From the NCBI RefSeq assembly GCF_001245615.1, contig NZ_CWKH01000001.1:2542001-2606000 (forward strand): a stretch of DNA of 64,000 bases, in the 5' to 3' direction. This document shows, one piece after another, positions 41,939 to 54,581 of this stretch. Position numbers and translations under genes: made by a program. The notes beneath the pieces were generated by a model that was given only the letters and a program-made list of their open reading frames with translations, was not told where the DNA came from and made no database searches. How positions within the stretch are numbered: position 1 is the first letter of the stretch; each line of letters starts with the position of its first letter. Source of the stretch: Mycolicibacterium neworleansense (lineage in GTDB: Bacteria; Actinomycetota; Actinomycetes; Mycobacteriales; Mycobacteriaceae).

Positions 41939-43351
41939 TCAGGACGCCAAGGTGTTCTTGAACGTTTTCCCGTCCTTCATGATGACTTTGAAATTGCGTT
42001 CCGGGTCGGCCACCAGGTCCAGGCGGGCCAACGGGTCGCCGTCGACCAGCAGCAGATCCGCCAGGGCACCCTCCTGCACCACGCCCAGCTTGCCGGCGTA
42101 CGGACTGCGCTTGCCCGACATCGCCAGCAGTTCGGCGTTGGTCCCGGTGGCCATCGTCAACGTCTCGGCGGGTGAGAACCACTTGCCGAGCCCCGCCAGC
42201 AATGCCCCCTGCTTCGGCGCCAGCTGCGGCGAGAACAGGATGTCGGTGCCGAAGGCCGTCTTGAGCTTGTACTTGCGGGCCAGCCGGTAGACGTTGTCGA
42301 CGCCGTCGACGATCTCCTTGGCCTTGGCGGCCTCGTCGGAGCCCGGCGGGAACGCGCCGATCATCTCGGCCGGGATGGGCTGCGTGCTCAGCCAGATGTT
42401 CTTGTCCGCCATCTCTTTTGCCGTCGCCTCATCCATCAGGTGCGCATGCTCGATACACGTGACGCCGGCGCGGATCGCCTGCTGGATGGTCTGCGGGGTG
42501 TAGGCGTGCACCGCCACGTAGGTGCCCCAGTTGCCTGCCGCTTCGGTGGCCGCCCGCAGTTCGGGCTCGGTGAAGGTGGTGACATCGAGCGGGCTGTGCG
42601 GCGAGGACACCCCGCCGCCGGCGGTCAGCTTGATCTGCGACGCCCCCTGGAACAACTGCTCGCGGGCGCGCATCCGCACCTCGTCGGGGCTGTCGGCGAC
42701 CATGGCGGCACCGAGCTCCTCCTGGCGCGAATGCGGGTCACCCGGATTGCGCGGAAGGTCCGCGGACGTGCGGAAGTCGCCGTGGCCGCTGGTCACCGTG
42801 ATGATCGCGCCGGACGGGAAGATGCGCGGTCCGGTGACGACGCCCTCGTCGATGGCCTGCTTGAGACCGAAGCTCGGACCGCCGAGATCGCGGACCGTGG
42901 TGAACCCACGCATCAAGGTGTCGTTGGCCTCGGCGCCGGCCAACAGGTTGAGGTACCCGGGATCCAGGGTCGTCAACTGGGTCACCGGCGGCCTCACGAG
43001 CATCGTGTGCCAATGGTTGTCGATCAGGCCCGGCATCAACGTCCGGCCGCCGCCGTCGATCACCGTGGCCCCCGGCTCTTCCGGCAGCGCCTCGGCGGAG
43101 ATCCGCTCGATACGGTTGCCCTTCACCCGCACATTCGACGGCGCCGACAGCCGATCACTGTGGCCGTCAAAGATTTTGACGTTGCGGAAGTCCGTGACAG
43201 CCACGCCCGCACCAGGAGCTGCCGGAGGTCGCGCCGACTCGGTCGGGGCGACCGCCTCGGTCGATGCCGGGGGGCCGTCGCCCTCGCCGGCCGAACACGA
43301 CACACTGGCCAGGACCACAGCCAACGACGCCAACAGCCCGAAAGCGCGCAT
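41939..43351 (-). CDS. Exported metal-dependent amidohydrolase
   Basis: A 470-residue amidohydrolase-superfamily enzyme with a signal peptide (MRAFGLLASLAVVLASVSCS); the Cys could be lipidated, although the lipobox is weak. The metal motif HWH is in LMPGLIDNHWHTML, and VHAYTPQTI and IEHAHLMDE supply further His ligands. The family includes imidazolonepropionase-like hydrolases and prolidases. I chose the ATG at 43351 because AAGGA lies seven bases upstream. The substrate is unknown. Confidence 0.85.
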   Translation of the reverse strand: MRAFGLLASLAVVLASVSCSAGEGDGPPASTEAVAPTESARPPAAPGAGVAVTDFRNVKIFDGHSDRLSAPSNVRVKGNRIERISAEALPEEPGATVIDGGGRTLMPGLIDNHWHTMLVRPPVTQLTTLDPGYLNLLAGAEANDTLMRGFTTVRDLGGPSFGLKQAIDEGVVTGPRIFPSGAIITVTSGHGDFRTSADLPRNPGDPHSRQEELGAAMVADSPDEVRMRAREQLFQGASQIKLTAGGGVSSPHSPLDVTTFTEPELRAATEAAGNWGTYVAVHAYTPQTIQQAIRAGVTCIEHAHLMDEATAKEMADKNIWLSTQPIPAEMIGAFPPGSDEAAKAKEIVDGVDNVYRLARKYKLKTAFGTDILFSPQLAPKQGALLAGLGKWFSPAETLTMATGTNAELLAMSGKRSPYAGKLGVVQEGALADLLLVDGDPLARLDLVADPERNFKVIMKDGKTFKNTLAS

Positions 43352-43371
43352 GAAGATCCTTGTCTCGTCGG

Positions 43372-43887
43372 CTAGAGCAGTTCGAGCAGGAACGGCAACT
43401 CCTGCGGGGCGTACCACGCGAGGTCGTGATCCTGGGCGTCTCCCACCGTGAGTTCGGCGTCCTCGTCCCCCATGTCCGCCTCGTCGATGACCTCGACGGC
43501 GGCCAGCACCGCCGGCTCCGCGTCGGCGTTGTCTACATACACCGCGACGACGGCATCGATCGGCAGCGGCCCGGACAACCGCACCACGGCGTCGTCGAGA
43601 TCGGGACGTACGGTCACCTCGACAGCGGTCCCGGTGTCGGCCACGACCACCGCACGGCGCGGCGGCAATCCCGAATCCGACGACGGATCCGCGCCGGCCA
43701 GCAGCCGCAGCGAGGCCAGTGCGGCCTCACGCAACGCCACCTCGGCGAGTTCGTCGTCGTCGCCCTCGGAGTAGGCCTCACGCAACGTCGGGGTGACCGC
43801 GAAGGCGGTCCCGTTCACGACGAGCAGGTGCCGGTCGGCGACAAGCTGCTGCAGGGCGACCAGAGTCGTCGGGATGTAGACGCGCAC
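43372..43887 (-). CDS. Conserved hypothetical protein (Rv3231c-like)
   Basis: A 171-residue acidic protein with a GTG start, beginning MRVYIPTTLVALQQLVADR. Length and sequence resemble Rv3231c. No catalytic motif or membrane segment is visible. It is conserved in actinobacteria and of unknown function. It sits 20 bases before the amidohydrolase start on the same strand and 9 bases after the transporter stop, so the three may share a transcript. Confidence 0.8.
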   Translation of the reverse strand: MRVYIPTTLVALQQLVADRHLLVVNGTAFAVTPTLREAYSEGDDDELAEVALREAALASLRLLAGADPSSDSGLPPRRAVVVADTGTAVEVTVRPDLDDAVVRLSGPLPIDAVVAVYVDNADAEPAVLAAVEVIDEADMGDEDAELTVGDAQDHDLAWYAPQELPFLLELL

Positions 43888-43896
43888 ACCGCGACC

Positions 43897-45675
43897 CTAG
43901 CCGCCGTCGGCGTCTTTCCGATCGTCGGCTTGCGGGTCCTTCTCCACCGAAATCACGAAGTCGTCGCCGTGCTGGGTGACGCCGGCGACCACCGCATCGT
44001 TGACCGCCTCCAGCGCGTACTCGCGGCGCACCACCAGAGGGTCCCTTCGCAGGTCCCGGACCAGCGCCACCGCGAGCCCGATCATCACCAGCACGAAGGG
44101 CACCGCGACGATGATGGTGATCGACTGCAGGCCGTTGAGCGCATCGGCTCCGCCGACCAGCAGCATCACCGCGGCCACCGCGCCGGTGGCGACGCCCCAG
44201 AAGATCACCGTGGGCCGGGTCGGTTTGATGGTGCCGCGCTCGGACAGCGAACCCATCACGATCGACGCGGCATCGGCGCCGGACACGAAGAAGATGGCGA
44301 CCAGCACCATCACGACCACGCTGGTCACCGTCGCGATCGGATACTCGCCGAGCAGGCTGAACAACTGCCGCTCCTGGCTGCCCATACCGGCCAGGTCCAC
44401 ACCGTTCTGCTGCTCGAAAATGGCCGCGCCGCCGAACACACAGAACCAGATCACCGAGACCACACTGGGCACCAGCAGCACGCCCGTCACGAATTGCCGG
44501 ATGGTGCGGCCACGGGAGATCCGGGCGATGAACATCCCGACGAAGGGGGTCCACGAGATCCACCATGCCCAATAGAAGATGGTCCAGCTCTGCAACCAGG
44601 CACTGACCGCATCGCCTTCGGCGCCGGTCCGGGCGGCCATCTGCGCGAGATCTCCGACATAGCTGCCGATGGACGTCGGAATCATGTTCAGCATGAAGAT
44701 GGTCGGGCCGACCAGGAAGATGAACAGTGCCATCGCGAGCGCCAGCACCATGTTGATGTTGGACAGCCACTGGATACCGCGCGCGACGCCCGACACCGCC
44801 GACAGCACGAATGCGACGGTCAGGATCGTGATGATGCCGATCAGGATGGCGTTGCCGGTCTCACCGATGCCCGCGACGATATGCAGGCCGCTGCGGATCT
44901 GCAGCGCGCCGAGGCCTAGCGAGGCCGCCGATCCGAACAGCGTGGCAAAGATCGCCAGCATGTCGATCACCTTGCCCCACGGCCCGTTGACCCGTTTGCC
45001 CAACAATGGCTCGAATGCCGCCGAGACGAGCTGCAGCCGGCCCTTCCGATACACGCCGTAGGCGATGGTCAGGCCAACCACGGCATAGATCGCCCACGGA
45101 TGCAGTGTCCAGTGGAACATCGTGGTGGCCATCGCCGTCTCGGCTGCCCGGGGATTGCCCGGTCCGCCGGTTCCCGGCGGCGGCGAGGCGAAATGCGACA
45201 GCGGCTCGGACACCCCGAAGAACATCAGCCCGATACCCATCCCGGCGCTGAACATCATCGCCACCCAGGACACCGTGCGGAACTCGGGTTCGTCATCGTC
45301 GCGGCCCAGCGGGATATTGCCGTATCGGCTCATCGCCAGCCAGATCACGAACACCACGAAACCGGATGCGGTCAGGACGAACAGCCAACCGACATCGTCC
45401 ATCACCCAGGCGAGGGCATTGGTCGAGGCGGTGGCGAGCGAATCGGTGCTGACGAAACCCCAGACCAGAAATGCGACGGCGATCGCGGCGGTGACCCCGA
45501 ACACGACCCAGTCCACGCCGGCGCGCCGGGTGTACGCCTTCTGTTCGACCGGTACATCGAGCACAGGGTGATGCGGCACTACCTCGCCGGTCGGCGACTT
45601 CAGCGCCTTCTTTGTTGTTTCCTTGGCTTCTTGCGTGTGCTTGTCGGATCTACTTTTTCGTATCTCAGTGGCCAT
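43897..45675 (-). CDS. betP: BCCT-family betaine/choline transporter
   Basis: A 592-residue transporter with 12 predicted membrane helices, a charged N-terminal extension and a C-terminal cytoplasmic tail. The glycine stretch SAGMGIGLMFFGVSEPL and the signature FYWAWWISWTPFVGMFIARI are diagnostic for BCCT carriers, which take up glycine betaine, choline or carnitine for osmoprotection. The tail could sense osmotic stress as in BetP. The symbol is by family only. Confidence 0.9.
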   Translation of the reverse strand: MATEIRKSRSDKHTQEAKETTKKALKSPTGEVVPHHPVLDVPVEQKAYTRRAGVDWVVFGVTAAIAVAFLVWGFVSTDSLATASTNALAWVMDDVGWLFVLTASGFVVFVIWLAMSRYGNIPLGRDDDEPEFRTVSWVAMMFSAGMGIGLMFFGVSEPLSHFASPPPGTGGPGNPRAAETAMATTMFHWTLHPWAIYAVVGLTIAYGVYRKGRLQLVSAAFEPLLGKRVNGPWGKVIDMLAIFATLFGSAASLGLGALQIRSGLHIVAGIGETGNAILIGIITILTVAFVLSAVSGVARGIQWLSNINMVLALAMALFIFLVGPTIFMLNMIPTSIGSYVGDLAQMAARTGAEGDAVSAWLQSWTIFYWAWWISWTPFVGMFIARISRGRTIRQFVTGVLLVPSVVSVIWFCVFGGAAIFEQQNGVDLAGMGSQERQLFSLLGEYPIATVTSVVVMVLVAIFFVSGADAASIVMGSLSERGTIKPTRPTVIFWGVATGAVAAVMLLVGGADALNGLQSITIIVAVPFVLVMIGLAVALVRDLRRDPLVVRREYALEAVNDAVVAGVTQHGDDFVISVEKDPQADDRKDADGG

Positions 45676-45747
45676 GGTGAATTCATCAGACCGCGAACCG
45701 CGCGCAAGGTCAAATACCTGGAGTATTTGCCAGAGCCTGCCCAGAAC

Positions 45748-47157
45748 CTACTTAGCCGCGTCCAATAACTCTTCAAGGGATTCCCGCAACAGGGTCGGCA
45801 GGACATCGACATCGCTCATCGCGTCACGGTCGGCGTTGATCCCGAAATACAGCATGCCGTCGTACGAGGTGACGCCGATGGCCAGAACCTGATTCTGCAG
45901 CAGCGGCGGCACCGCATAGGTCTCCAGCAGCTTGGTGCCCGCGATGTACATCTGCTTCTGGGCCCCGGGGACGTTGGTGATCAGCAGGTTGAACAACCGG
46001 GCCGAGAAACCCGTCGCCACTCGAATGCCCATGGCGTGCAAGGTCGGCGGGGCAAACCCGGACAGGGTCACGATGGTGCGCGCGTCCACCAGGCTGGCCG
46101 CGGTCGGGTGCGATTCGGTGGCATGGGCGATCTGCGACAGCCGCACCACCGCGTTGCCCTCACCGACCGGCAGATCGACCAGGAACGGCGAGACCTCGCT
46201 GATGGCCTGCCCCGGCCCCGAGGAATCCAGTTCGGCGTCGGGATAGACCGACATCGGCGCCATCGCCCGCACGGTGGTGGTCGGGGTGACCGGCTCCCCG
46301 CGCGACAGCAGCCAGTTGCGCAGCGCGCCGGCCACCACGGCCAGTACGACGTCGTTGATGTCGCAGTTGTAGCGGGCCCGAACCAGCCGGTAGTCCTCCA
46401 ACCGATGCTGGTCCACCGAGAACCGGCGGTTGCGCGAGACGGTCGTGTTCAGCGGGCTGCTGGGAGCGGTGCCACGGGCCACCGTGCGGGCCACATCGGC
46501 GACCCGCCGGCCCACCGCAGCCAGTTCGCTGGCGCTGGTGGCCACCTCGGTCACCGTGTCCCGCAGCGCCGCCAGCTGGCTGGTCGGCCGGGTGATCCAC
46601 TCCCCGATCGCGCCGAGCACCAACTGACGGTCGCTGGGCTCGCGGGCCGGGATCCAGATGTCCTCGCCGAACTCCGGCGGCTTCTGGGCGCGATCGACGA
46701 TCACGTGCCCGATCTCGAGCGCGGTCATGCCATTGACCAGCGCCTGGTGCGTCTTGGTGTAGATCGCGATGCGGTTCTTGGTCAGCCCCTCGACCAGGTA
46801 CATCTCCCACAGCGGCCGGGTGCGGTCCAGAGGCCGGGAGCCCAGGCGAGCGATCAGGTCGTGCAGCTGTGCGTCGCTGCCAGGAGACGGCAGCGCCGAG
46901 CGCCGGATGTGGTAGGTGATGTCGAAATCCCGGTCATCCACCCACACCGGCCGGGCCAGGCCCAGCGTCACCTCACGCACCTTCTGCCGGTACCGCGGAA
47001 TCTGCGGCAAACGGTGCTCGACGGTCTCCAGGAGGGTCTCGTAACTCAGGCCGGCACGCGGCTTGCGAAGGATCGACAAGGACCCGACGTACATCGGCGT
47101 AGCGGTGTTCTCCAAGTGGTAGAACGCTGCGTCGGACGCCGACAGTCTGCTCACCAT
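45748..47157 (-). CDS. WS/DGAT-family acyltransferase-like protein with degenerate active site
   Basis: A 469-residue wax-ester synthase/diacylglycerol acyltransferase family protein (N-terminal LSASDAAFYHLENTATPMYVG; C-terminal NLLITNVPGAQ). The catalytic HHxxxDG is replaced by His137-Gln-Ala-Leu-Val-Asn-Gly143, losing both the second His and the Asp, so triacylglycerol synthesis is doubtful. It corresponds to Rv3234c plus Rv3233c, split in M. tuberculosis as I recall, but intact here. GGGGAGG precedes the ATG. Confidence 0.88.
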   Translation of the reverse strand: MVSRLSASDAAFYHLENTATPMYVGSLSILRKPRAGLSYETLLETVEHRLPQIPRYRQKVREVTLGLARPVWVDDRDFDITYHIRRSALPSPGSDAQLHDLIARLGSRPLDRTRPLWEMYLVEGLTKNRIAIYTKTHQALVNGMTALEIGHVIVDRAQKPPEFGEDIWIPAREPSDRQLVLGAIGEWITRPTSQLAALRDTVTEVATSASELAAVGRRVADVARTVARGTAPSSPLNTTVSRNRRFSVDQHRLEDYRLVRARYNCDINDVVLAVVAGALRNWLLSRGEPVTPTTTVRAMAPMSVYPDAELDSSGPGQAISEVSPFLVDLPVGEGNAVVRLSQIAHATESHPTAASLVDARTIVTLSGFAPPTLHAMGIRVATGFSARLFNLLITNVPGAQKQMYIAGTKLLETYAVPPLLQNQVLAIGVTSYDGMLYFGINADRDAMSDVDVLPTLLRESLEELLDAAK

Positions 47158-47550
47158 GCGGCGCCAACCTCCCCAACTCGCTCCGCTTGAACCCCGTCAC
47201 GTTAACTGGCCATTCGGCAACCGCGCATCACGGGTGGTGCCGTGCGTCAATTTCACACCGAAGCCACCGGTATTCATGCCCGATCACCGAGAACCGCCGT
47301 CGCCGTGAAGGTTCGGGCGGGACCGGTCCATGACGATCGGGTAGCCATTCCGGCCGCAACCCATGCGTGGCTTCGTCGAGGATGACCGCGCGCAACGTGT
47401 CGCGAATTCGCTGTCGCCGAACTCGGCCACCGATTGCGGGTGGTCTCGGCGCCCCGCCGCAACGGAGCCCACCGTTGCCACCGGATCGGTAGACACCAAC
47501 GATCCCCGGCCGGATTTTCGGTGCTTGCGGCCCGCCGGACCCGTGCGACG
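47158..47550. other. Gene-free intergenic stretch
   Basis: About 390 bases between the WS/DGAT-like gene (leftward) and the Rv3235-like gene (rightward). It should hold both promoters. Open frames here have no recognisable product or ribosome-binding site, and I see no strong hairpin, repeat or RNA gene. Confidence 0.5.
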
Positions 47551-48092
47551 ATGGACAGGTCTGCACCTCTCCAGCAGATGTCGTCCCCTGATGCCGACCG
47601 CTGGAGGTTGCCTGTGCCCACCCCGAAACTCAGTCTGCCGCTGACCGCGCCCGTGATCGACTGTGAGCCGCCCGCACTGCCGCTGGGCCGTATTGCCCCT
47701 GGCGTGACGTGCCCGGCACCGACCGTGCTGCACGGCGGCAGCGCGCGCCGGATGCGCCTGATCCCCCCGGAACCGGAACCCCGATTGCAGCCCGGCGCGG
47801 CGCAGTTCGCCGACATGGCGCTGCGCCGGGTCCTTGAGGTCGTCGACCGGCGCAGGCCGCCGGCTCAGCTCAAAGCGCTGATGAGCCAACTGCTGATCGA
47901 CGCCGTCGTCACCGCCGCCAAGTCACACCACCGGACCACAGCGAGCCTGCGCCGGGTCGGGCTGCGCCCGGCAGCCTCACCCGAGGCCGCCGAGCTGTTC
48001 GCCACCTACACCCGTGGGGTGCGGGTACGCGCCATCGCCGGCCGCATCGAATTGCGCAGTGGCCGTTGGAGACTCACTGCGCTGCAGCTGGG

Positions 48093-48096
<4 letters not shown>
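47551..48096 (+). CDS. Rv3235-like conserved protein
   Basis: A protein of about 181 residues, rich in Ala, Pro and Arg. Its C-terminal domain ([24 protein letters not shown] to the end) matches the conserved Rv3235-type domain found near secA in actinobacteria. The start is uncertain: ATG at 47551 or 47578. It converges on secA1, with the two stop codons overlapping by 4 bp. Function is unknown; partnership with protein export is only suggested by position. Confidence 0.75.
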
Positions 48097-50906
<2,810 letters not shown>

Positions 50907-51078
50907 GCTATTTCCCCTGTGGGTTCGATGGATCCCGGTGGTGGGATCGTTCGGGCTTAGTTGGCCTCCATCGTAGGTGACCGGTCGAAGTCGCTGGTTC
51001 TGCTGGCGCGAAGACACAAAATCGCACCCCGGATTGCTCCGAGGTGCGATTTCGTTTCTCGTGGCAGCCGGCGGACGG

Positions 51079-51762
51079 CTACGCCAGGCGGATCAGCCCG
51101 TAGTCGTAGGCATGGCGGCGGTACACCACCGACGGCCGGTCGCTCTCCTTGTCGTGGAACAGGAAGAAATCGTGGCCGACCAGCTCCATCTCGTAGAGGG
51201 CGTCGTCGACGGTCATCGGCTTCGCCGGGTGTTCCTTGGTCCGCACGATCCGGCCCGGCTCATGGTCGTCGAGACCATCGTGGGCGGGAGCCGCATCGTC
51301 GGACACCGGCGCGGTGTCGAACAGAGTCTCGTGCGCGGTGGCTTCGGCCAGCGAGACGGGGGTCTTGTCGCCGTAGTGGATCTTGCGGCGGTCCTTGCTC
51401 TTGCGCAGCCTGCTCTCGAGTTTGCCTGCCGCTGATTCCAGGGCGGCGTAGAAGCTGTCGGCGCAGGCCTCGCCGCGCACCACCGGGCCGCGGCCGCGGG
51501 CCGTGATCTCGACGTGCTGGCAGTTCTTGCGTTGACGGCGGTTGCGTTCGTGGTCGAGCTCGACGTCGAACAGGTAGATGGTGCGGTCGAACCGCTCCAG
51601 GCGCGACAACTTCTCCGAGACGTAGATACGGAAATGGTCTGGAACTTCGACGTTTCGACCTTTGACCACAACCTCTGCGTTCGGCTCCGGGGTGGTGTCG
51701 CCGACTTTCTCGTCGGGGTCGACCACCATGGTGGCGCTTGTTTCCGGGGAATGGGTTGACAT
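51079..51762 (-). CDS. hpf: Long-form ribosome hibernation promotion factor
   Basis: A 227-residue long HPF. The N-terminal S30AE domain ([32 protein letters not shown]) binds the 30S decoding site; the C-terminal domain ([29 protein letters not shown]) mediates 100S dimerisation. The ATG at 51762 is the family start, though with a weak ribosome-binding site; the frame is open to a GTG at 51888. It corresponds to Rv3241c, divergent in no sense from secA1 but on the same strand upstream of it. Confidence 0.9.
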   Translation of the reverse strand: MSTHSPETSATMVVDPDEKVGDTTPEPNAEVVVKGRNVEVPDHFRIYVSEKLSRLERFDRTIYLFDVELDHERNRRQRKNCQHVEITARGRGPVVRGEACADSFYAALESAAGKLESRLRKSKDRRKIHYGDKTPVSLAEATAHETLFDTAPVSDDAAPAHDGLDDHEPGRIVRTKEHPAKPMTVDDALYEMELVGHDFFLFHDKESDRPSVVYRRHAYDYGLIRLA

Positions 51763-51883
51763 ACTCGGCAACTCGTTTCTCTCAGTTGTCACACGCATCG
51801 CGCGTGCCCTACTTCTCAACGAATCGTGATGGTGCCGATGGGCCGGATAGTTTGCTCCACCCAGCGGCGAAAGGTGTCGGGTA

Positions 51884-51893
51884 CTCACCTCCT
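51884..51893 (-). promoter_or_regulatory. Extended Shine-Dalgarno-like AGGAGGTGAG in the hpf leader
   Basis: On the minus strand this reads AGGAGGTGAG, a near-complete complement of the 16S 3' end, about 120 bases before the hpf ATG. A GTG inside it (51888) is in frame with hpf but has no proper spacing, and no other start follows at usual distance. A regulatory or standby role is speculative. Confidence 0.35.
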
Positions 51894-52058
51894 ACCGTTG
51901 GGCGGCGAAGTGGCGCTGCGTTACGGGAGCGCCGCCGTGAGTCATTCACGGGTGGTTGCTGCCGACGGTAGTCCGTGTTCACCCACTCGTGCCACCAATT
52001 TCAAATACGTGTTTTCACTTCTTCATGTGGGTTTGATCGCAGCGAAACGATCGGCCCG

Positions 52059-52688
52059 TCAGGCGTGCGAAATCGCCAGCACAGCGGACACCCGCGCCCC
52101 GGCGCGCGTGAGCATCCGCACCGATTCGGCCGCGGTCGCCCCGGTGGTGACGATGTCGTCGACCAACACCACTTCGCCGGTGACCGGCCTGATCAGACGG
52201 ACCCGGCCGGCGATGTTGCGCTGCCGCGCCGCGGACGACAGGCCCACCGAATCACGCGCCCACGGCCGCAGCCGCAATGCCGGGACGACGCGTACTCCCG
52301 GCAGTCCGTCGGCGCCCGACACCGCGATCCGGTACACCGGATCGCCGCCGCGGCGCCGGGCCGCCGAGCGCCGGGTGGGCGCCGGCACGATTATCACCGG
52401 AGCCCCGACGATTCCCCAGGTCAGCAGGTGCTGCAGGCCCGCATTCAGGGCACCGGCCAGGGGGCCGATCAGGTCGCTGCGACTGTGCTCCTTGACCGCG
52501 ACGATGGCGCGCCGGCGGACCCCGGCGTGGCGGCCCAGTGCGAACACCGGGACCCCCGGATCGGCTCGCGGTGTGAACAGGTGGGGCTCGTCGTCACCGA
52601 CGCCGAGCGCTGCCGCGCACGACGCGCACCACCGTGTCGACGGGGCGCCGCAGCCGCCGCACTCCAGCGGCAGGACGAGGTCGAGCAT
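52059..52688 (-). CDS. ComF-family phosphoribosyltransferase-like protein
   Basis: A 209-residue ComF/GntX-type protein. An N-terminal four-Cys zinc motif (LECGGCGAPSTRWCASC) is followed by a phosphoribosyltransferase fold with VVLVDDIVTTGATAAES, the PRPP-binding loop. I prefer the ATG at 52688; one at 52703 adds five residues. ComF takes part in DNA uptake in competent bacteria, but in actinobacteria its role is unclear. It corresponds to Rv3242c. Confidence 0.87.
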   Translation of the reverse strand: MLDLVLPLECGGCGAPSTRWCASCAAALGVGDDEPHLFTPRADPGVPVFALGRHAGVRRRAIVAVKEHSRSDLIGPLAGALNAGLQHLLTWGIVGAPVIIVPAPTRRSAARRRGGDPVYRIAVSGADGLPGVRVVPALRLRPWARDSVGLSSAARQRNIAGRVRLIRPVTGEVVLVDDIVTTGATAAESVRMLTRAGARVSAVLAISHA

Positions 52689-52820
52689 GCGGGCAGTCTG
52701 CATGCCGGGGACGACATCTTCGGCGCGCTTGATCGCCGCTCTTCCGCAAATTTTCCACCCCAGGGTCGCGATGAGCGTCGCGGCGCAGCCCTCAGGTAGA
52801 AAGCTGCGCCGGCACCGGCG

Positions 52821-54581
52821 TCAGCCGGGTAGCACCGGCAGCGAGCCGGGCACCATCAGCGGCCGCACGTCGACCCACCCGGGGTTGTCCTCACTGACCG
52901 AGGCGGACAACTGCATGACACCCCGCTGATCGGCGACATACACCGTCGACGGGTTCGCTGCCACCGTGCCCACCGGGGCCACCAGGTTGCGGCTGGGCCC
53001 GTCCGAGTTCACCCCGTCGAGGTTGACGTACGACACGGGGTGCGCCGGATCGGTCCGGCTGACCACGATGTCATCTCCCGTGCGCCAGGACAGCGACACC
53101 ACGGAGTTGCCGAGGCCGAAACCGAGGCGCCGCGGATAGGTCAGCAGGAACTGGCCCTCGGGTGTCCGCTCGATCCCGGCCAGGATCACCTGGCCACCGA
53201 TCACCATCGCCGCGCGGGTGCCGTCGCGGGACAGCTGCAGTTCCGTGATCGGGCCCGGATAGCGGGTGGACACCGCGGCCGCATCGACCGGGATACGAGC
53301 CGGAACGCCGGACGCGTCACGGATGGCACGCACTACGTTGGCATCGTCGACCACCACCCACACGGCCTGGTCCAGCGACCAGCTGGGCCGGGTCAGGGTG
53401 CGCCCTTCGATGGCCATGGCGGTGGGTCCGCCGAGCGGCCCCATCCACAGCGAGGCGGCGGTGGCCTCCGGAGCGTCGGGCAGCACGACGACCGACGCCG
53501 CGTCCTGACCGTTGCGCGACACCGCGGCAGACTTCTGATTGGGTGCCGAGCCGAAGGCCCCCGGCACCCGGCTGGTGCTCTGCCCGTCCAGGGCCACCAG
53601 CGAGCCACCCACCAGCGCGTGCAGGCCTGCTGCGGCACCGGGCACCGCGCCGGGGTCGGTGGCCGCGACGTCGGAGGTCTCCCAGCCGTCGGCGAACCGG
53701 TCGTCCAATGGTGCACCGTCGGCGTTGATCACGTAGGGCCCGCTGATGCCGGCCCGCGACAGGGTCCAGATGATCTGTGCGGCAAGCAGCTGACGGCTGT
53801 GCGGATCGGTGGTCGACAGGTTTTCGAGGTCGATGCGGGCACCGCCGTAGCCTCGGCCCACTCCGGTCTTGCCGCCGTCGGCCCGGGTCACCGGACCGCG
53901 CAGTCTCAGGGGCGCGTCGAGCAGATTGCGCACCGACCTGGCCAACTCCGGACGCGGCCCGGCCACGAGCTTGGAGATCAGTTCGGTGGCCAACTGGTCG
54001 GGATCGGACACCGCGACGTAGCGCGGATCGGGCACCACCGTGGCGCCGGTCGGATCGACGAAGTAGAGGGTGTTGCGCTTGTACGTCGACTGGAACTGTT
54101 GCCAGTCAAGGAATACGCCGTTGGGCAGCCGGTCGATGCGCCAGCCACCCGGGGTCTGGACCAGTTCGATGGGGCCGGGGTCGGGCAGCGCCCCCTCCCC
54201 CGTCTCGAACACTCCCATGTCCGAAAGGGACCCCAGGATGTCGGCCCGCATGCTCACCGAAACCCGGTCCGAGCCACGGGTTTCGACGAACACCACCCGG
54301 TCGAGCAGCAGCGCGCTGCCGGCGTCGTCCCACCCGCTGGAGGCCGATTCGGTGAGGAACTGCCGGGCCGCCAGGTGCCGGTTCGCGGGATCGGCGGTGG
54401 CCTTGAGGAACTCGCGCAGCAGCACGTCCGGGTCCATCCCCGGCGCGGGTTTGGGCAGGTTGGGCGGTGCGGGCTTGTCGACCGTGCCGATCGCTTGCGG
54501 GGAGGACGAATTCGGGATTCCCGCGCACCCGGACACCAGAACGACCAGACCGACGACCACCACCGTCAGCAGGCGCTTCAC
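52821..54581 (-). CDS. lpqB: LpqB lipoprotein, modulator of MtrB
   Basis: A 586-residue lipoprotein. The signal peptide ends with lipobox LVSGC (Cys19). A GerMN domain (about 60-300) is followed by a beta-propeller-like C-terminal domain. LpqB associates with the sensor MtrB and tunes MtrAB signalling. Its ATG overlaps the mtrB stop by four bases, completing the mtrA-mtrB-lpqB operon. Confidence 0.95.
   Translation of the reverse strand: MKRLLTVVVVGLVVLVSGCAGIPNSSSPQAIGTVDKPAPPNLPKPAPGMDPDVLLREFLKATADPANRHLAARQFLTESASSGWDDAGSALLLDRVVFVETRGSDRVSVSMRADILGSLSDMGVFETGEGALPDPGPIELVQTPGGWRIDRLPNGVFLDWQQFQSTYKRNTLYFVDPTGATVVPDPRYVAVSDPDQLATELISKLVAGPRPELARSVRNLLDAPLRLRGPVTRADGGKTGVGRGYGGARIDLENLSTTDPHSRQLLAAQIIWTLSRAGISGPYVINADGAPLDDRFADGWETSDVAATDPGAVPGAAAGLHALVGGSLVALDGQSTSRVPGAFGSAPNQKSAAVSRNGQDAASVVVLPDAPEATAASLWMGPLGGPTAMAIEGRTLTRPSWSLDQAVWVVVDDANVVRAIRDASGVPARIPVDAAAVSTRYPGPITELQLSRDGTRAAMVIGGQVILAGIERTPEGQFLLTYPRRLGFGLGNSVVSLSWRTGDDIVVSRTDPAHPVSYVNLDGVNSDGPSRNLVAPVGTVAANPSTVYVADQRGVMQLSASVSEDNPGWVDVRPLMVPGSLPVLPG

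Noticed and set aside
47274..47889. Leftward open frames overlapping the Rv3235-like gene
   Set aside because: They lack start signals and resemble no family, while the rightward frame has the conserved C-terminal domain.
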